DNA of 64,000 bases, from the NCBI RefSeq assembly GCF_018704065.1, contig NZ_JAGUQP010000011.1:1-64000 (forward strand), written 5' to 3'. The notes beneath the pieces are model-generated. The model did no database searches. It was not told where the DNA came from and worked only from the letters and a program-made list of their open reading frames with translations. Each line of letters starts with the position of its first letter. Position 1 is the stretch's first letter. The position numbers and the translations under genes are program-made. Of the stretch, positions 29,828 through 38,992 are shown one piece after another. The DNA comes from Desulfovulcanus ferrireducens. Its GTDB lineage: Bacteria; Desulfobacterota; Desulfovibrionia; Desulfovibrionales; Desulfonatronovibrionaceae.

Positions 29828-29896
29828 AGCGCATTTTGATAGGAGCTGCGATTATTTGCATCCGATAACTGCACCTGCCATCAGTCCCCCCGCTCT

Positions 29897-30150
29897 TTTT
29901 AACCGCAGACTCATGCAGACGGAGGCAGACTATCGCTGCCAGCGACTTGCTGACAGCTCTGCTGTCCAGTCTTTTTAGGCAGAGAAGGATTTTTGAATTT
30001 CGACTCTGATCATATCGGATACGACTATCATCACGCCCGGAAAGCGATAGTTATTGATTCTAACCGGCCTTTTAGGCCGTCAGGTTTTTGTTCGGCAAAG
30101 TCTGCCGAACAAAAATGTCAGCGTTAGTCTGCGTGGGTCTGCGGTTAAAA
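29897..30150 (+). repeat. Family B palindromic element, copy B3
   Basis: 254 bases with the same ends (TTTTAACCGCAGACTCA, GTGGGTCTGCGGTTAAAA) and hairpin order as B2. The middle keeps CATATCGGATACGACTATCA. The left hairpins have drifted (CCAGCGACTTGCTGACA), while the right TTGTTCGGC hairpin is intact. It is followed by the shared GGATTAAGGTTTAAGGG tail. Confidence 0.88.
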
Positions 30151-30352
30151 ATAAAAGAGGATTAAGGTTTAAGGGTTAAGCAGGGGTAATTGAAATGTGC
30201 TGGAAAGAGTAGAGGGTATGATATTTTTGCATTTAGCACAGGATTTAGATTAGTTGTCGGATGTTGATTGTAGGCATCTAGAAGTAAATTACCCCTACCC
30301 CTTACTCCCTAATTCTTACCCCTTAAAAAGAGGTCTGCGGTTAAAAATAAAA
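30136..30352. mobile_element. Inserted low-complexity element with 21-bp target duplication
   Basis: A 21-base sequence starting GGTCTGCGG, the right end of element B3, occurs at 30136-30156 and identically at 30332-30352. The 175 bases between carry inverted low-complexity ends (GGGTTAAGCAGGGGTAATT and AATTACCCCTACCCCTTAC). This looks like a fossil insertion into B3 with duplication of the target. Confidence 0.6.
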
Positions 30353-30794
30353 TATGAAATTAGTGTTTTGAACCTGAATGATAATTCACATGACTACTAT
30401 TAATGCTAATGAATATAGGTTGTTATATTATAAGATATAAATATAAAGCCATAAAAGATAGCTGTATGAAAATAATAATGTTTACAATTTTAAAAAAATG
30501 ATTGACACGGGTAGTTTATTTAAATAGCTTTTGATGTGAAAATGAAAAAAAATTGTGATACATGGTGATTTATTAGTTATTTTTTGGGTTAACATAAAAA
30601 ATAATTGTATTAATATATATATCTTATAAAGTTTATAATTAGTACTAATTAGATATTAAATTAAATAATAGGAAATAAATAATTACAATTGTTATATGTA
30701 TATTGAGTCAAATAAATTTAAGACCAAGCTCTTATTTGATGAAATTGTCAGTATCATGGGGTTTTGACAAGCATAGTAAAGACAAGAAAAGAAA

Positions 30795-31433
30795 ATGAAA
30801 GATAATTCAATATCCAAAATTCAGCATTCAACATTACTATATTGGTATGATGGCTATATTAAGCGTGCAGAGAGAAATCGTTTGAACAATCACAAAAGTG
30901 GCTTGATTTGGTTTACTGGCCTATCAGCCTCTGGCAAATCTACCGTTGCCCATCTGGTGGAAAAAAAACTTTGGCAGCAAGGAATAAGAACATATGTGCT
31001 TGATGGCGATAATGTCCGCCATGGTCTTAATATTGATCTGGGGTTTGGTCGGGAGGATAGAAAGGAAAATCTTCGGCGGATTGTTGAAGTGTGCAAGCTT
31101 ATGGTTGATGCAGGGCTTGTAGTCTTAACGGCCTTTATTTCTCCATATAAAGAAGACCGGTCGTATGTGAAGAGTAAGTTAAAGGATGATTACATAGAAA
31201 TATATGTCAAATGTTCTGTTGAAGAGTGTGAACGCCGCGATCCAAAAGGGCTGTATAAAAAAGCCAGGGACGGAATTATAAAAAATTATACAGGAATTTC
31301 TGCTCCTTACGAGGATCCAGGAGCTCCGGACTTAGTTTTAGAAACAGAAAAGTTGGATATTGGGACGACGGTTGAAGTAGTCTTAGACTTTTTGAAAGGA
31401 AAAGACTTTTTGATTGATGAGTTTTATAGATGA
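30795..31433 (+). CDS. cysC: Adenylylsulfate kinase CysC
   Basis: 212 residues, APS kinase, which phosphorylates APS to PAPS with ATP. P-loop GLSASGKST (about 43-51), DGDNVRHGLNIDLGF, the FISPYKEDR segment and YVKCSVEECERRDPKGLY are all family hallmarks. The N-terminal SKIQHSTLLYW is atypical. No ATP sulfurylase adjoins it. In this setting PAPS most likely feeds a sulfotransferase such as the one at 42666-43529 rather than assimilation. It is preceded by a long AT-rich leader and followed after 61 bases by a GT9 gene. Confidence 0.95.
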   Translation: MKDNSISKIQHSTLLYWYDGYIKRAERNRLNNHKSGLIWFTGLSASGKSTVAHLVEKKLWQQGIRTYVLDGDNVRHGLNIDLGFGREDRKENLRRIVEVCKLMVDAGLVVLTAFISPYKEDRSYVKSKLKDDYIEIYVKCSVEECERRDPKGLYKKARDGIIKNYTGISAPYEDPGAPDLVLETEKLDIGTTVEVVLDFLKGKDFLIDEFYR

Positions 31434-31494
31434 TTGGTGATCGAGTTTCTGGGCAAGATAGAGGTGTCAGCACCCCCAAGACACACAATGCACA

Positions 31495-32619
31495 ATGAAA
31501 ATTAAATATCAAATGGTCAAAGTTAGTTATTCAACCATCAAAAGTTTTTTGAAAATTTTCAAATTCATTCTATTTTCGAGAGGCTTAAGTGGTTTTAATC
31601 CCAAAAAAATACTTGTTTTCAGAACGGGCAATTTTGGAGATACAATTTGTGCTATCCCAGCCTTGATAGCCATTAGGGAGAACTTTCCAGATTCAAAGAT
31701 CCATCTCCTTACTAGTCCTGGGCATAAAAATCTGGTGACTGCTAAAGATTTAATTGTGGAAGGTGACCTCGTTGATCGTATCATCATATATTATATAGGA
31801 GACGATAAAAAAGGACTTTTTAAAATTTTAAGAAAGGGAAAATATGAACTCTATATTGAACTTCCTCAGAATCTTGCAACATTAAAAGTTCTTTTTAGAA
31901 ATATGATATTTGCCAAATTATTGGGTGTAAGATATGGTTTTGGGTGGCATTTAAATACCTTAAGGTATTTTGAAAAATCACAAGCTAAATATATGATAAT
32001 AGATAATGAAAATGTAAGACTTCTAAAAATTTTAGAAGTTGAGAGATTAAAAGTCGACTTAAAAAGTCTTAAATATCGTTTCCCCACAAGTCAGGATATA
32101 ATATCTAAGGTAAAAAATTTGCTGTCCTCGTTAAATGGTTATTCCAAAATTGCCTTTGTCCCAGGCGCTAAGAGAGAAGCCAATCGTTGGCCTAAGGAGT
32201 ATTTTGTTCAGGTCGGGAAATATTTAATAAAAAATGATTATATGATAGTACTTCTTGGAGGGAATGGTGACAGAGAAGCCTGTGAAATGATTGGTCAGCA
32301 ATTGGGTAAAGGTGCTTTGTCTTTGGCCGGAAGAATTTCAGTTTTAGAATGTGCTGAAGTACTGAAAAGATGTGAGTTAACGATAAGTAATGATACAGGA
32401 ACAATGCATTTATCCTATGCTGTAGGGACAGCAGTAGTTGCTATATTTAGTGCTCGTGATTTTCCTTATAAATGGTATCCCCCGAATGAGAAGGGGGTTG
32501 TTTTACGTAAAGAAGTAGATTGTGCTATCTGTTTTAAAGAAAAATGCCAAGACCATAAATGTATGAAGTTAATAACACCTGAAGAGGTTATCGAAAAAGT
32601 TAACTTATTGCTACCGTGA
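31495..32619 (+). CDS. Glycosyltransferase family 9 (heptosyltransferase-like)
   Basis: 374 residues, GT-B fold. FRTGNFGDTICAIPALIAI near 40 is the N-terminal acceptor-side motif of GT9, and FVPGAKREANRWP plus NDTGTMHLSYAVGTAVVAIFS are the C-terminal donor-site motifs. GT9 enzymes move ADP-heptose or a related sugar to LPS core. A cysteine-rich tail (CAICFKEKCQDHKCMK) is common in the family. AT-rich like cysC, with which it probably forms an operon. Confidence 0.87.
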   Translation: MKIKYQMVKVSYSTIKSFLKIFKFILFSRGLSGFNPKKILVFRTGNFGDTICAIPALIAIRENFPDSKIHLLTSPGHKNLVTAKDLIVEGDLVDRIIIYYIGDDKKGLFKILRKGKYELYIELPQNLATLKVLFRNMIFAKLLGVRYGFGWHLNTLRYFEKSQAKYMIIDNENVRLLKILEVERLKVDLKSLKYRFPTSQDIISKVKNLLSSLNGYSKIAFVPGAKREANRWPKEYFVQVGKYLIKNDYMIVLLGGNGDREACEMIGQQLGKGALSLAGRISVLECAEVLKRCELTISNDTGTMHLSYAVGTAVVAIFSARDFPYKWYPPNEKGVVLRKEVDCAICFKEKCQDHKCMKLITPEEVIEKVNLLLP

Positions 32620-32773
32620 GTTGTCGGTACAATATTATATCTGTAGGTATGTTAACTTTCCACTTTTATTTTGTTTAGTTTTCAAATGAAGTGACATAAT
32701 TTAATAGATAACGATAAGATTATCATGACCATAGCAAGATTAAAAAAACAGAGGGATATGAGGGGTAATATAA

Positions 32774-32963
32774 GGTTTTGGATGCCTTTCCTGATATCGT
32801 AAAGAAGGTTCCAGAGACTAGGTATATTCTTATTGGATCAGGGGATGATTTAGGAAATATCCAACAGATATGTAAAAGAAAAGAATCTCGAAAAGATAGT
32901 AATCTATACAGGTTATGTCTACGATAAAGAATTACCAGATTACTATAATCCCTGTGATGTATG
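32774..32963 (+). pseudogene. Glycosyltransferase family 4 fragment
   Basis: Reads LDAFPDIVKKVPETRYILIG, then SGDDLGNIQQICK; after a frameshift near 32877 it continues EKNLEKIVIYTGYVYDKEL and PDYYNPCDV. That is the central donor-domain region of a GT4 enzyme. Both ends are missing, so it is a decayed remnant between the GT9 gene and wzm. Confidence 0.8.
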
Positions 32964-33044
32964 AGTCGTAGAGGTTAGTTGAGGATAAGCTGCGGAGGAT
33001 GATTGAATGGTATTGACCCATGACATACGGCGAAGGTTGAGAAC

Positions 33045-33917
33045 ATGAGCACCCAAGTATTTTCTATCCCTGAGGAGGTTTCTTCTCTCCCGGGGGAACG
33101 TGTCCTTGTTCTTGAGTCTGGCCGGACCGAAAAGAACTATTGGGCTGATCTCTGGCGCTATCGGGAACTGTTCCTGATTCTGGCCTGGCGCGATGTTGCG
33201 GTGCGTTACAAGCAGACGGTTATTGGGCTGGTCTGGGCCCTCCTGAGGCCTTTCTTGACCATGGTGGTATTCACTGTGATCTTTGGCCAAGTGGCCAGGC
33301 TGCCCAGCGATGGGAACTCGCCCTATGCCCTGATGGTTTTCGCCGCTATGCTGCCGTGGTCTTTCTTCTCAACATCGCTGAGTGAAGCCTCCAACAGCTT
33401 GATCGGTAACGAGAGGCTGATCAGCAAGGTCTACTTTCCCAGGCTGATTATACCTACAGCCACTGTGGTAACAGCCTTTGTCGATTTTCTGATCAGCTTC
33501 GTCATCCTGGTTGGGCTGATGTTCTATTACCGGTTCGCTCCGGGTTGGAACATGCTGCTATTGCCGTTCTTTATGCTGCTGGCCGTGATGGCCAGCCTAG
33601 GACCTGGCCTCTGGATCACCGCGTTGAATGTCAAGTACCGGGATTTTCGTTACATCATTCCTTTTATCGTACAGTTTGGCCTGTATGTCTCCCCGGTGGG
33701 TTTCAGCAGTAATGTGATTCCAGAACAATGGCGGCTGGTGTATAGCCTCAATCCCATGGTTGGAGTGATCGATGGCTTCCGCTGGTGCATCCTTGGCGGT
33801 GAGAGCCCGATCTACTGGCCCGGCTTCGCACTCAGTCTCGCCATCGTCGCCTTCTTTCTCTGGCTGGGTGTCTCCCGGTTCAGGAGGATGGAGAAGACGT
33901 TTGCGGACCTGATATAG
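33045..33917 (+). CDS. wzm: ABC-2 O-polysaccharide exporter permease
   Basis: 290 residues, six predicted membrane helices. The amphipathic start WRYRELFLILAWRDVAVRYK and QTVIGLVWALLRPFLTMVVF are typical of Wzm/RfbA-type ABC-2 permeases. With the Wzt ATPase 12 nt downstream it exports a completed O-polysaccharide or capsule on undecaprenyl diphosphate. Base composition turns GC-richer here than upstream, marking a new block. Confidence 0.93.
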   Translation: MSTQVFSIPEEVSSLPGERVLVLESGRTEKNYWADLWRYRELFLILAWRDVAVRYKQTVIGLVWALLRPFLTMVVFTVIFGQVARLPSDGNSPYALMVFAAMLPWSFFSTSLSEASNSLIGNERLISKVYFPRLIIPTATVVTAFVDFLISFVILVGLMFYYRFAPGWNMLLLPFFMLLAVMASLGPGLWITALNVKYRDFRYIIPFIVQFGLYVSPVGFSSNVIPEQWRLVYSLNPMVGVIDGFRWCILGGESPIYWPGFALSLAIVAFFLWLGVSRFRRMEKTFADLI

Positions 33918-33929
33918 GAGACGGAAGGC

Positions 33930-35237
33930 GTGAGCAATATTGTCATCAAAGCCGAAAACCTGGGCAAAAAATATATCATTGGCCATCAGGCCGAAAACGG
34001 GCGCTACATGGCCCTGCGGGATGTATTGATGCAGAACGTCCGCAGCTTCTGGTACAAGACCAAAGACCTGGTCCGAGGCAGGCCCATCATAAAGGGCGAC
34101 ACGCAGGAGGAGGTGTGGGCGCTCAAGGATGTGAGTTTTGAGATCCGGCAGGGAGAAGTGGTGGGTATCATCGGTCGCAACGGGGCCGGGAAAAGTACCC
34201 TTCTGAAGGTTCTGAGCCGCATCACTGAGCCTTCGGCGGGTCGGGTGACCATCAAGGGCCGGTTGGCCAGCCTTTTGGAGGTGGGTACCGGCTTTCATCC
34301 TGAGTTAACAGGTCGGGAGAACATTTACCTGAACGGCGCCATCTTAGGCATGACACGCCAGGATAGTAAACGCAAATTCGACGAGATCGTAGCCTTCGCC
34401 GAGGTGGAAAAATTCCTGGACACGCCGGTGAAGCGTTACTCCAGCGGTATGTATGTCCGCCTCGCCTTTGCTGTTGCCGCCCACCTGGAGCCGGAGATTC
34501 TGCTGGTGGATGAAGTGCTGGCGGTGGGAGATGCTGCGTTTCAGAAGAAGTGTCTGGGGAAGATGGGCGATGTAGCCAAGGAAGGGCGGACGGTATTATT
34601 TGTGAGCCATAATATGGGCATGATTACCTCGCTGTGTCCGAAGGCAATACTACTTGAGTCAGGGAGGCTTGTTACTCAAGGACCCGCGTCCGAGACCGTG
34701 CTAAATTACTACAACCGTGGACGTTTCTCGCCTCATGCCATGGATGACACCCGTGATGGTCGGAAGGTGGGCGACCATCTAGCCACGTTGCTCGAAGCGT
34801 GGGTGGAAGACATGGACGGCAACCCGACGTCGGAGGTGGACATTCGTTACCCGTTTAAAATCAAGATGCGTTATGCGTTGCATGAAAAAGTCCCCAAGCC
34901 GCCATATCCCAATTTTCATTTTTTTGACGCACGCGGTGAATATGCGTTTGTGACCAGCGGTAACAAGTTTGCGAGTTCTGGTACCGACGTGGGCACCTAT
35001 GTGGCGGAATGTATCGTACCTGGACATCTGCTTAACAACGGCACATATTTCATCGGTCTTGCGGTGACCTTTACCCATCAAGGAATACACGTGAGCTTTT
35101 ATGAGAAGGATGCGTTGTCAGTGAACGTGCGCGATCTTATCGACGAAACCCTTGATGACATTCGGAGTGGATACAGCGGTCCGATCCCAGGTCCTGTACG
35201 CCCAAAGTTGGAGTGGAGGATAAAAAAAGTTTCATGA
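33930..35237 (+). CDS. wzt: ABC exporter ATPase with glycan-binding C-terminus
   Basis: 435 residues from GTG 33930 (GGAGACGGAAGG upstream). The ATPase (about 1-250) has Walker [10 protein letters not shown], signature [14 protein letters not shown] and Walker [13 protein letters not shown]. The C-terminal part (about 265-425) is a beta-sandwich-like Wzt domain that in homologues recognises the capped end of the chain. That implies the exported glycan carries a terminal modification such as methyl. It is coupled to rfbF by an ATGA overlap. Confidence 0.93.
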   Translation: MSNIVIKAENLGKKYIIGHQAENGRYMALRDVLMQNVRSFWYKTKDLVRGRPIIKGDTQEEVWALKDVSFEIRQGEVVGIIGRNGAGKSTLLKVLSRITEPSAGRVTIKGRLASLLEVGTGFHPELTGRENIYLNGAILGMTRQDSKRKFDEIVAFAEVEKFLDTPVKRYSSGMYVRLAFAVAAHLEPEILLVDEVLAVGDAAFQKKCLGKMGDVAKEGRTVLFVSHNMGMITSLCPKAILLESGRLVTQGPASETVLNYYNRGRFSPHAMDDTRDGRKVGDHLATLLEAWVEDMDGNPTSEVDIRYPFKIKMRYALHEKVPKPPYPNFHFFDARGEYAFVTSGNKFASSGTDVGTYVAECIVPGHLLNNGTYFIGLAVTFTHQGIHVSFYEKDALSVNVRDLIDETLDDIRSGYSGPIPGPVRPKLEWRIKKVS

Positions 35238-36013
35238 AAGTCGTCATCCTTTGCGGCGGACTAGGCACCCGCCTTCGCGAAGAAACTGAGTTTCGACCAA
35301 AGTCAATGGTAAGCATTGGGAACCGTCCCATCCTATGGCATATTATGAAGAGCTACGCTCAATATGGACTTACTGAATTTATTCTTGCTCTGGGTTACAA
35401 AGGTGAAATAATTAAGGAGTATTTTTATCATTACGAAATTATGAACAACGATGTGACCATTGAGCTTGGTAGGCCCGAGCATCTTTGCCTTCATGACCGC
35501 CATAGTGAAATTGGATGGAAGATTACCCTCGCCAATACAGGAGAAAGAGCCTTAAAAGGGGCTCGTTTAAAGAAGGTTGAAAAATACATCTCTGATGAAA
35601 CTTTCATGCTAACTTATGGAGATGGCTTGGCTAATATAGACCTTAACACTCTCCTATCTTTTCACAAGAGTCACGGTAAGATTGCCACTGTAACGGGAGT
35701 AAACCCGGCGGCCCGATTCGGAGAATTGAAGATCAGTTGTAACCAGGTAACTGCCTTTTTTGAGAAGCCTAAAAACTCCGACAAGAATCTCATAAACGGA
35801 GGTTTTTTTGTCTTTAACAGGAAAATTTTCGATTATCTAACCACTGACGAAAACTGTGACTTGGAACATGGACCCCTTGAGGAAATCGCCCAAGAGGGAC
35901 AACTCATGGTTTATAAACACACAGGTTTTTGGGCCTGTATGGATACCGTGAGGGATATGGAATACTTAAATAAGATGTGGACAGAGGGCAAGGCTGCATG
36001 GAAGAACTGGTGA
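35234..36013 (+). CDS. rfbF: Glucose-1-phosphate cytidylyltransferase
   Basis: 259 residues from ATG 35234, overlapping the wzt stop as ATGA, with GGAGG upstream. [20 protein letters not shown] is the nucleotide-binding start, and YGDGLANI and [12 protein letters not shown] match RfbF. It makes CDP-glucose from CTP and glucose-1-phosphate, the first step to CDP-linked 6-deoxyhexoses. It overlaps rfbG by 16 nt. Confidence 0.95.
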   Translation: MKVVILCGGLGTRLREETEFRPKSMVSIGNRPILWHIMKSYAQYGLTEFILALGYKGEIIKEYFYHYEIMNNDVTIELGRPEHLCLHDRHSEIGWKITLANTGERALKGARLKKVEKYISDETFMLTYGDGLANIDLNTLLSFHKSHGKIATVTGVNPAARFGELKISCNQVTAFFEKPKNSDKNLINGGFFVFNRKIFDYLTTDENCDLEHGPLEEIAQEGQLMVYKHTGFWACMDTVRDMEYLNKMWTEGKAAWKNW

Positions 36014-37101
36014 ACCTGGGCAGCTTTTACAAAGGCAGACGTGTTTTCATCACAGGCCACACGGGCTTTAAGGGATCGTGGCTTTGTTTGTGGCTCCATA
36101 AACTTGGGGCCGAAGTTGTCGGCTATGCACTTGATCCACCTACGGACCCAAGCCTGTTTGAATTGTGCGGTGTTGATAAGCTTGTCCATTCCATCATCAG
36201 CGATGTCCGCGACCTTAAAGCCTTAAAACTAGCCATTTCGGAGGCGCGGCCTGAAATCGTCATCCATATGGCCGCCCAGCCCCTGGTTCGCGACTCATAC
36301 GCAAATCCAGTGGAAACCTATGAGATTAATGTCATGGGTACAGTGAACTTGCTTGAGGCAGTCAGAACGTGCCCTGAAATTCGAGCAGTTGTAAACATTA
36401 CTACGGACAAGTGCTACGAAAACCGCGAGTGGAACTGGGGCTACCGGGAGAACGAGCCTCTTGGCGGCTACGACCCCTATTCCAGCAGCAAGGCCTGTTC
36501 AGAACTTGTTACTTCTGCCTATCGCGACTCCTTTTTTAATCTTGAAAAGTTTGCTGTACACGGTGTGGCGCTTGCCTCGGCCCGGGCTGGTAACGTCATT
36601 GGAGGAGGAGACTGGGGGAAAGACCGTCTGCTTCCCGACTGTTTTCGTTCACTCCTTAGTGGGCGCAAAATACTGATAAGAAATCCTGAGGCAATAAGAC
36701 CCTGGCAGCATGTTCTTGAGCCCCTCAGCGGATATCTTCTACTGGCAAAAAGGCTCTATGAGAAGGGGCCGCTTTATGTGGGTGCTTGGAATTATGGTCC
36801 TTTCGATGATGATGCCAAACAGGTTGAGTGGCTTGTTCAAAGGATCTGCGATAAATGGGGGGATTCGGCAGGCTATGAGGTCACGCATGGGAACCATTCC
36901 CACGAAGCGCATTATTTGAAGTTGGATTGTTCAAAGGCCAAAGCGGTTCTTGATTGGCATCCGTGCTGGCGTTTGGAGACAGCCATAGATAAAGTTATGG
37001 AGTGGTATAAAGCTTATGGGGCCGGTGAGAACATAGAAGGTCTCAGGAATATCTGTTTTCAGCAGATTGAAGAATACTTAGCTTTACGCAGTAAAAGATA
37101 A
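35998..37101 (+). CDS. rfbG: CDP-glucose 4,6-dehydratase
   Basis: 367 residues from ATG 35998 (GTG at 35977 also possible). Extended SDR: TGHTGFKGSWLCLWL is the NAD site, TTDKCYEN and YDPYSSSKACSE hold the catalytic Thr/Asp/Lys and the YxxxK pair. It converts CDP-glucose to CDP-4-keto-6-deoxyglucose. No rfbH dehydrase for 3-deoxygenation is present, so the end product should keep its 3-position substituent. Confidence 0.95.
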   Translation: MEELVNLGSFYKGRRVFITGHTGFKGSWLCLWLHKLGAEVVGYALDPPTDPSLFELCGVDKLVHSIISDVRDLKALKLAISEARPEIVIHMAAQPLVRDSYANPVETYEINVMGTVNLLEAVRTCPEIRAVVNITTDKCYENREWNWGYRENEPLGGYDPYSSSKACSELVTSAYRDSFFNLEKFAVHGVALASARAGNVIGGGDWGKDRLLPDCFRSLLSGRKILIRNPEAIRPWQHVLEPLSGYLLLAKRLYEKGPLYVGAWNYGPFDDDAKQVEWLVQRICDKWGDSAGYEVTHGNHSHEAHYLKLDCSKAKAVLDWHPCWRLETAIDKVMEWYKAYGAGENIEGLRNICFQQIEEYLALRSKR

Positions 37102-37184
37102 ATATACATGGTATAAAGTATAACATTGGGGGGCAGAAATGTGGAAAGTGACCTTCCTCGAGATTTCGGATGAGGAAAAGACGC

Positions 37185-37772
37185 ATGCGATCTAAGGGCA
37201 TGGCAAGGGAAAATAACCGTTTTCATTTCCACCCTACACTTCTTGAAGGCCTCTATGTTGTGGAACTTATGCCCATCAAGGACCAAAGGGGTTTCTTCTG
37301 CCGTTTTTTTTGCGCAGAGGAATCTAAGGAGGTCGGATTTAACAAGTGTGTTGCCCAGATCAACCACAGCCATACCCTCAGGAAGGGCGCTGTTCGCGGT
37401 CTGCATTTTCAGTACCCGCCACATGTTGAAGCCAAGATTGTGAGTTGCCTCCGGGGCGAGGTCTTCGATGTCGCGGTGGATATCCGGAAGGGTTCCCCGA
37501 CCTTTTTGCGCTGGCACGGCGAAATTCTTTCCTTGGATAATAGAAAAAACCTTCTTATCCCCGAAGGGTTTGCCCATGGCTTCCAGGCGCTTACAGAGAA
37601 TTGCGAAATGATTTACCTTCACTCCGAACCGTTCCACGCGCAGGCTGAGGGTGGCCTCCATGTCAACGACCCAAGCCTTGGGATTGTATGGCCTGTTGAA
37701 TTGACGGAGATCTCTGAACGGGATTGCACTCATCCTTTCATCAGCCAGAATTTTGAGGGAATCACATTATGA
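37185..37772 (+). CDS. RmlC-like sugar nucleotide epimerase
   Basis: 195 residues if started at ATG 37185 (GAGGAAA seven bases upstream; ATG 37170 is also in frame). Cupin of the dTDP-4-keto-6-deoxyglucose 3,5-epimerase family: AVRGLHFQYPP holds the catalytic His, FAHGFQAL and VNDPSLGIVWP are family motifs, and SERD holds an Asp. The tyrosine pair usual after FAHGF (NYY or DYY) is replaced by Pro-Phe, so stereochemical outcome may differ. In this operon it should act on the CDP-4-keto sugar. It overlaps the next gene by 4 nt. Confidence 0.85.
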   Translation: MRSKGMARENNRFHFHPTLLEGLYVVELMPIKDQRGFFCRFFCAEESKEVGFNKCVAQINHSHTLRKGAVRGLHFQYPPHVEAKIVSCLRGEVFDVAVDIRKGSPTFLRWHGEILSLDNRKNLLIPEGFAHGFQALTENCEMIYLHSEPFHAQAEGGLHVNDPSLGIVWPVELTEISERDCTHPFISQNFEGITL

Positions 37773-38992
37773 AGTGCCGCCACTGCCATGCGTCACTCAA
37801 GCAGATCTTTTTGGACCTGGCTTTTGCGCCACCCTCCAATGCGTATCTTCAGGCCAGCGACCTGAGGAGGCCGGAGTTTTACTACCCGCTCAAAGTTTAC
37901 GTTTGTTCCCGGTGCTGGCTGGTTCAGACCGAAGACTGGGCCAGGCCCGAAGAGCTTTTCAGACCGGATTATGCCTATTTTTCGTCAATCTCGAGTAGCT
38001 GGCTGGCCCATGCCTCCCGCTATGCCAATATGATTATTCGCCGTCTGGGGTTGGGGCCCGAAAGCTTAGTCATCGAAGTGGGGGCAAACGACGGCTATCT
38101 GCTCAATAGTTTCGTGGCTTCAGGCATACCCTGTCTTGGCATCGAGCCAACAGAGGGCACTGCAGCAACTGCTGAAGCGCAAGGCGTACCTATACTCCGG
38201 GAATTCTTTGGCGAGGCCCTGGGCAAACGGCTTGCTTCGGAGAGAAGGCCGGCAGACCTGATTATCGGTAACAACGTGTATGCTCACGTTCCGGATATCA
38301 ACGACTTTACCGCCGGCCTCAAAGCCGCGCTTAAACCAGGCGGCACCATCACCCTGGAATTCCCGCACCTTATGCGGCTTATCGAACTCACTCAGTTCGA
38401 TACCATATACCACGAACATTTCTCGTATCTCTCGCTTTATACAGTCTGCCGTATTTTCTCCGGGGCCGGGTTACGGATCTTGGACGTGGAGGAGCTGCCC
38501 ACGCACGGCGGCAGCCTGCGGGTGTACGGCTGTCATGAAGATGACCAGCGCGAAGATTCGGCCGACGTGGCAAGGGTTTTGGCCGAAGAGAAGAAACAGG
38601 GTCTCCGCGAGCTATGTACCTATCAGGGGTTCCAGGCCCGCACCGACCGCGTCAAGGACGATTTTTTGGTCTTCCTCATTGAGCAGAAACGTCGCGGCAG
38701 ACTGGTTGTCGCTTACGGCGCTGCAGCCAAGGGCAACACCCTGCTCAACTATGCAGGCGTCAAGCAGGACCTTCTTCCCTACGTCTGCGATGCTGCTCCG
38801 TCCAAGCAGGGCAAGTTCCTTCCCGGGAGCCATATTCCAATCCTGCCGCCTGAAGCCCTAAAGGAGCACAAACCGGATGTCCTGCTCATTCTGCCCTGGA
38901 ATATAGCGCAAGAGGTCATGCAACAGAATGCCTTCATTCGCGAGTGGGATGGAAAGTTTGTGACGGCGGTGCCGAGTTTGAGAGAGATGTAA
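37769..38992 (+). CDS. Sugar C-methyltransferase (TylCIII/TcaB9-like)
   Basis: 407 residues. An N-terminal zinc site (CRHC at 3-6, CSRC near 50) is followed by a SAM-binding core (VIEVGANDGYLL near 111), the YHEHFSYLS motif whose Glu/His are proposed catalytic in TcaB9-type enzymes, and a C-terminal Rossmann-like domain (VVAYGAAAKGNTLLNY). These enzymes methylate C-3 of 4-keto-6-deoxy sugars. Directly after rfbF-rfbG-epimerase it points to a branched 3-C-methyl-6-deoxyhexose made on CDP. Overlaps of 4 nt before and 1 nt after. Confidence 0.87.
   Translation: MKCRHCHASLKQIFLDLAFAPPSNAYLQASDLRRPEFYYPLKVYVCSRCWLVQTEDWARPEELFRPDYAYFSSISSSWLAHASRYANMIIRRLGLGPESLVIEVGANDGYLLNSFVASGIPCLGIEPTEGTAATAEAQGVPILREFFGEALGKRLASERRPADLIIGNNVYAHVPDINDFTAGLKAALKPGGTITLEFPHLMRLIELTQFDTIYHEHFSYLSLYTVCRIFSGAGLRILDVEELPTHGGSLRVYGCHEDDQREDSADVARVLAEEKKQGLRELCTYQGFQARTDRVKDDFLVFLIEQKRRGRLVVAYGAAAKGNTLLNYAGVKQDLLPYVCDAAPSKQGKFLPGSHIPILPPEALKEHKPDVLLILPWNIAQEVMQQNAFIREWDGKFVTAVPSLREM

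Larger units (their letters stand above)
29828..30794. other. Long non-coding region with nested repeats, then AT-rich leader
   Basis: 967 bases without a supported gene. It contains family B copy B3 (29897-30150), an inserted segment with a 21-base direct duplication (30136-30352), and then about 430 very AT-rich bases leading to cysC. TTGACA boxes at 30502-30507 and 30766-30771 lack good -10 partners. Confidence 0.55.
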
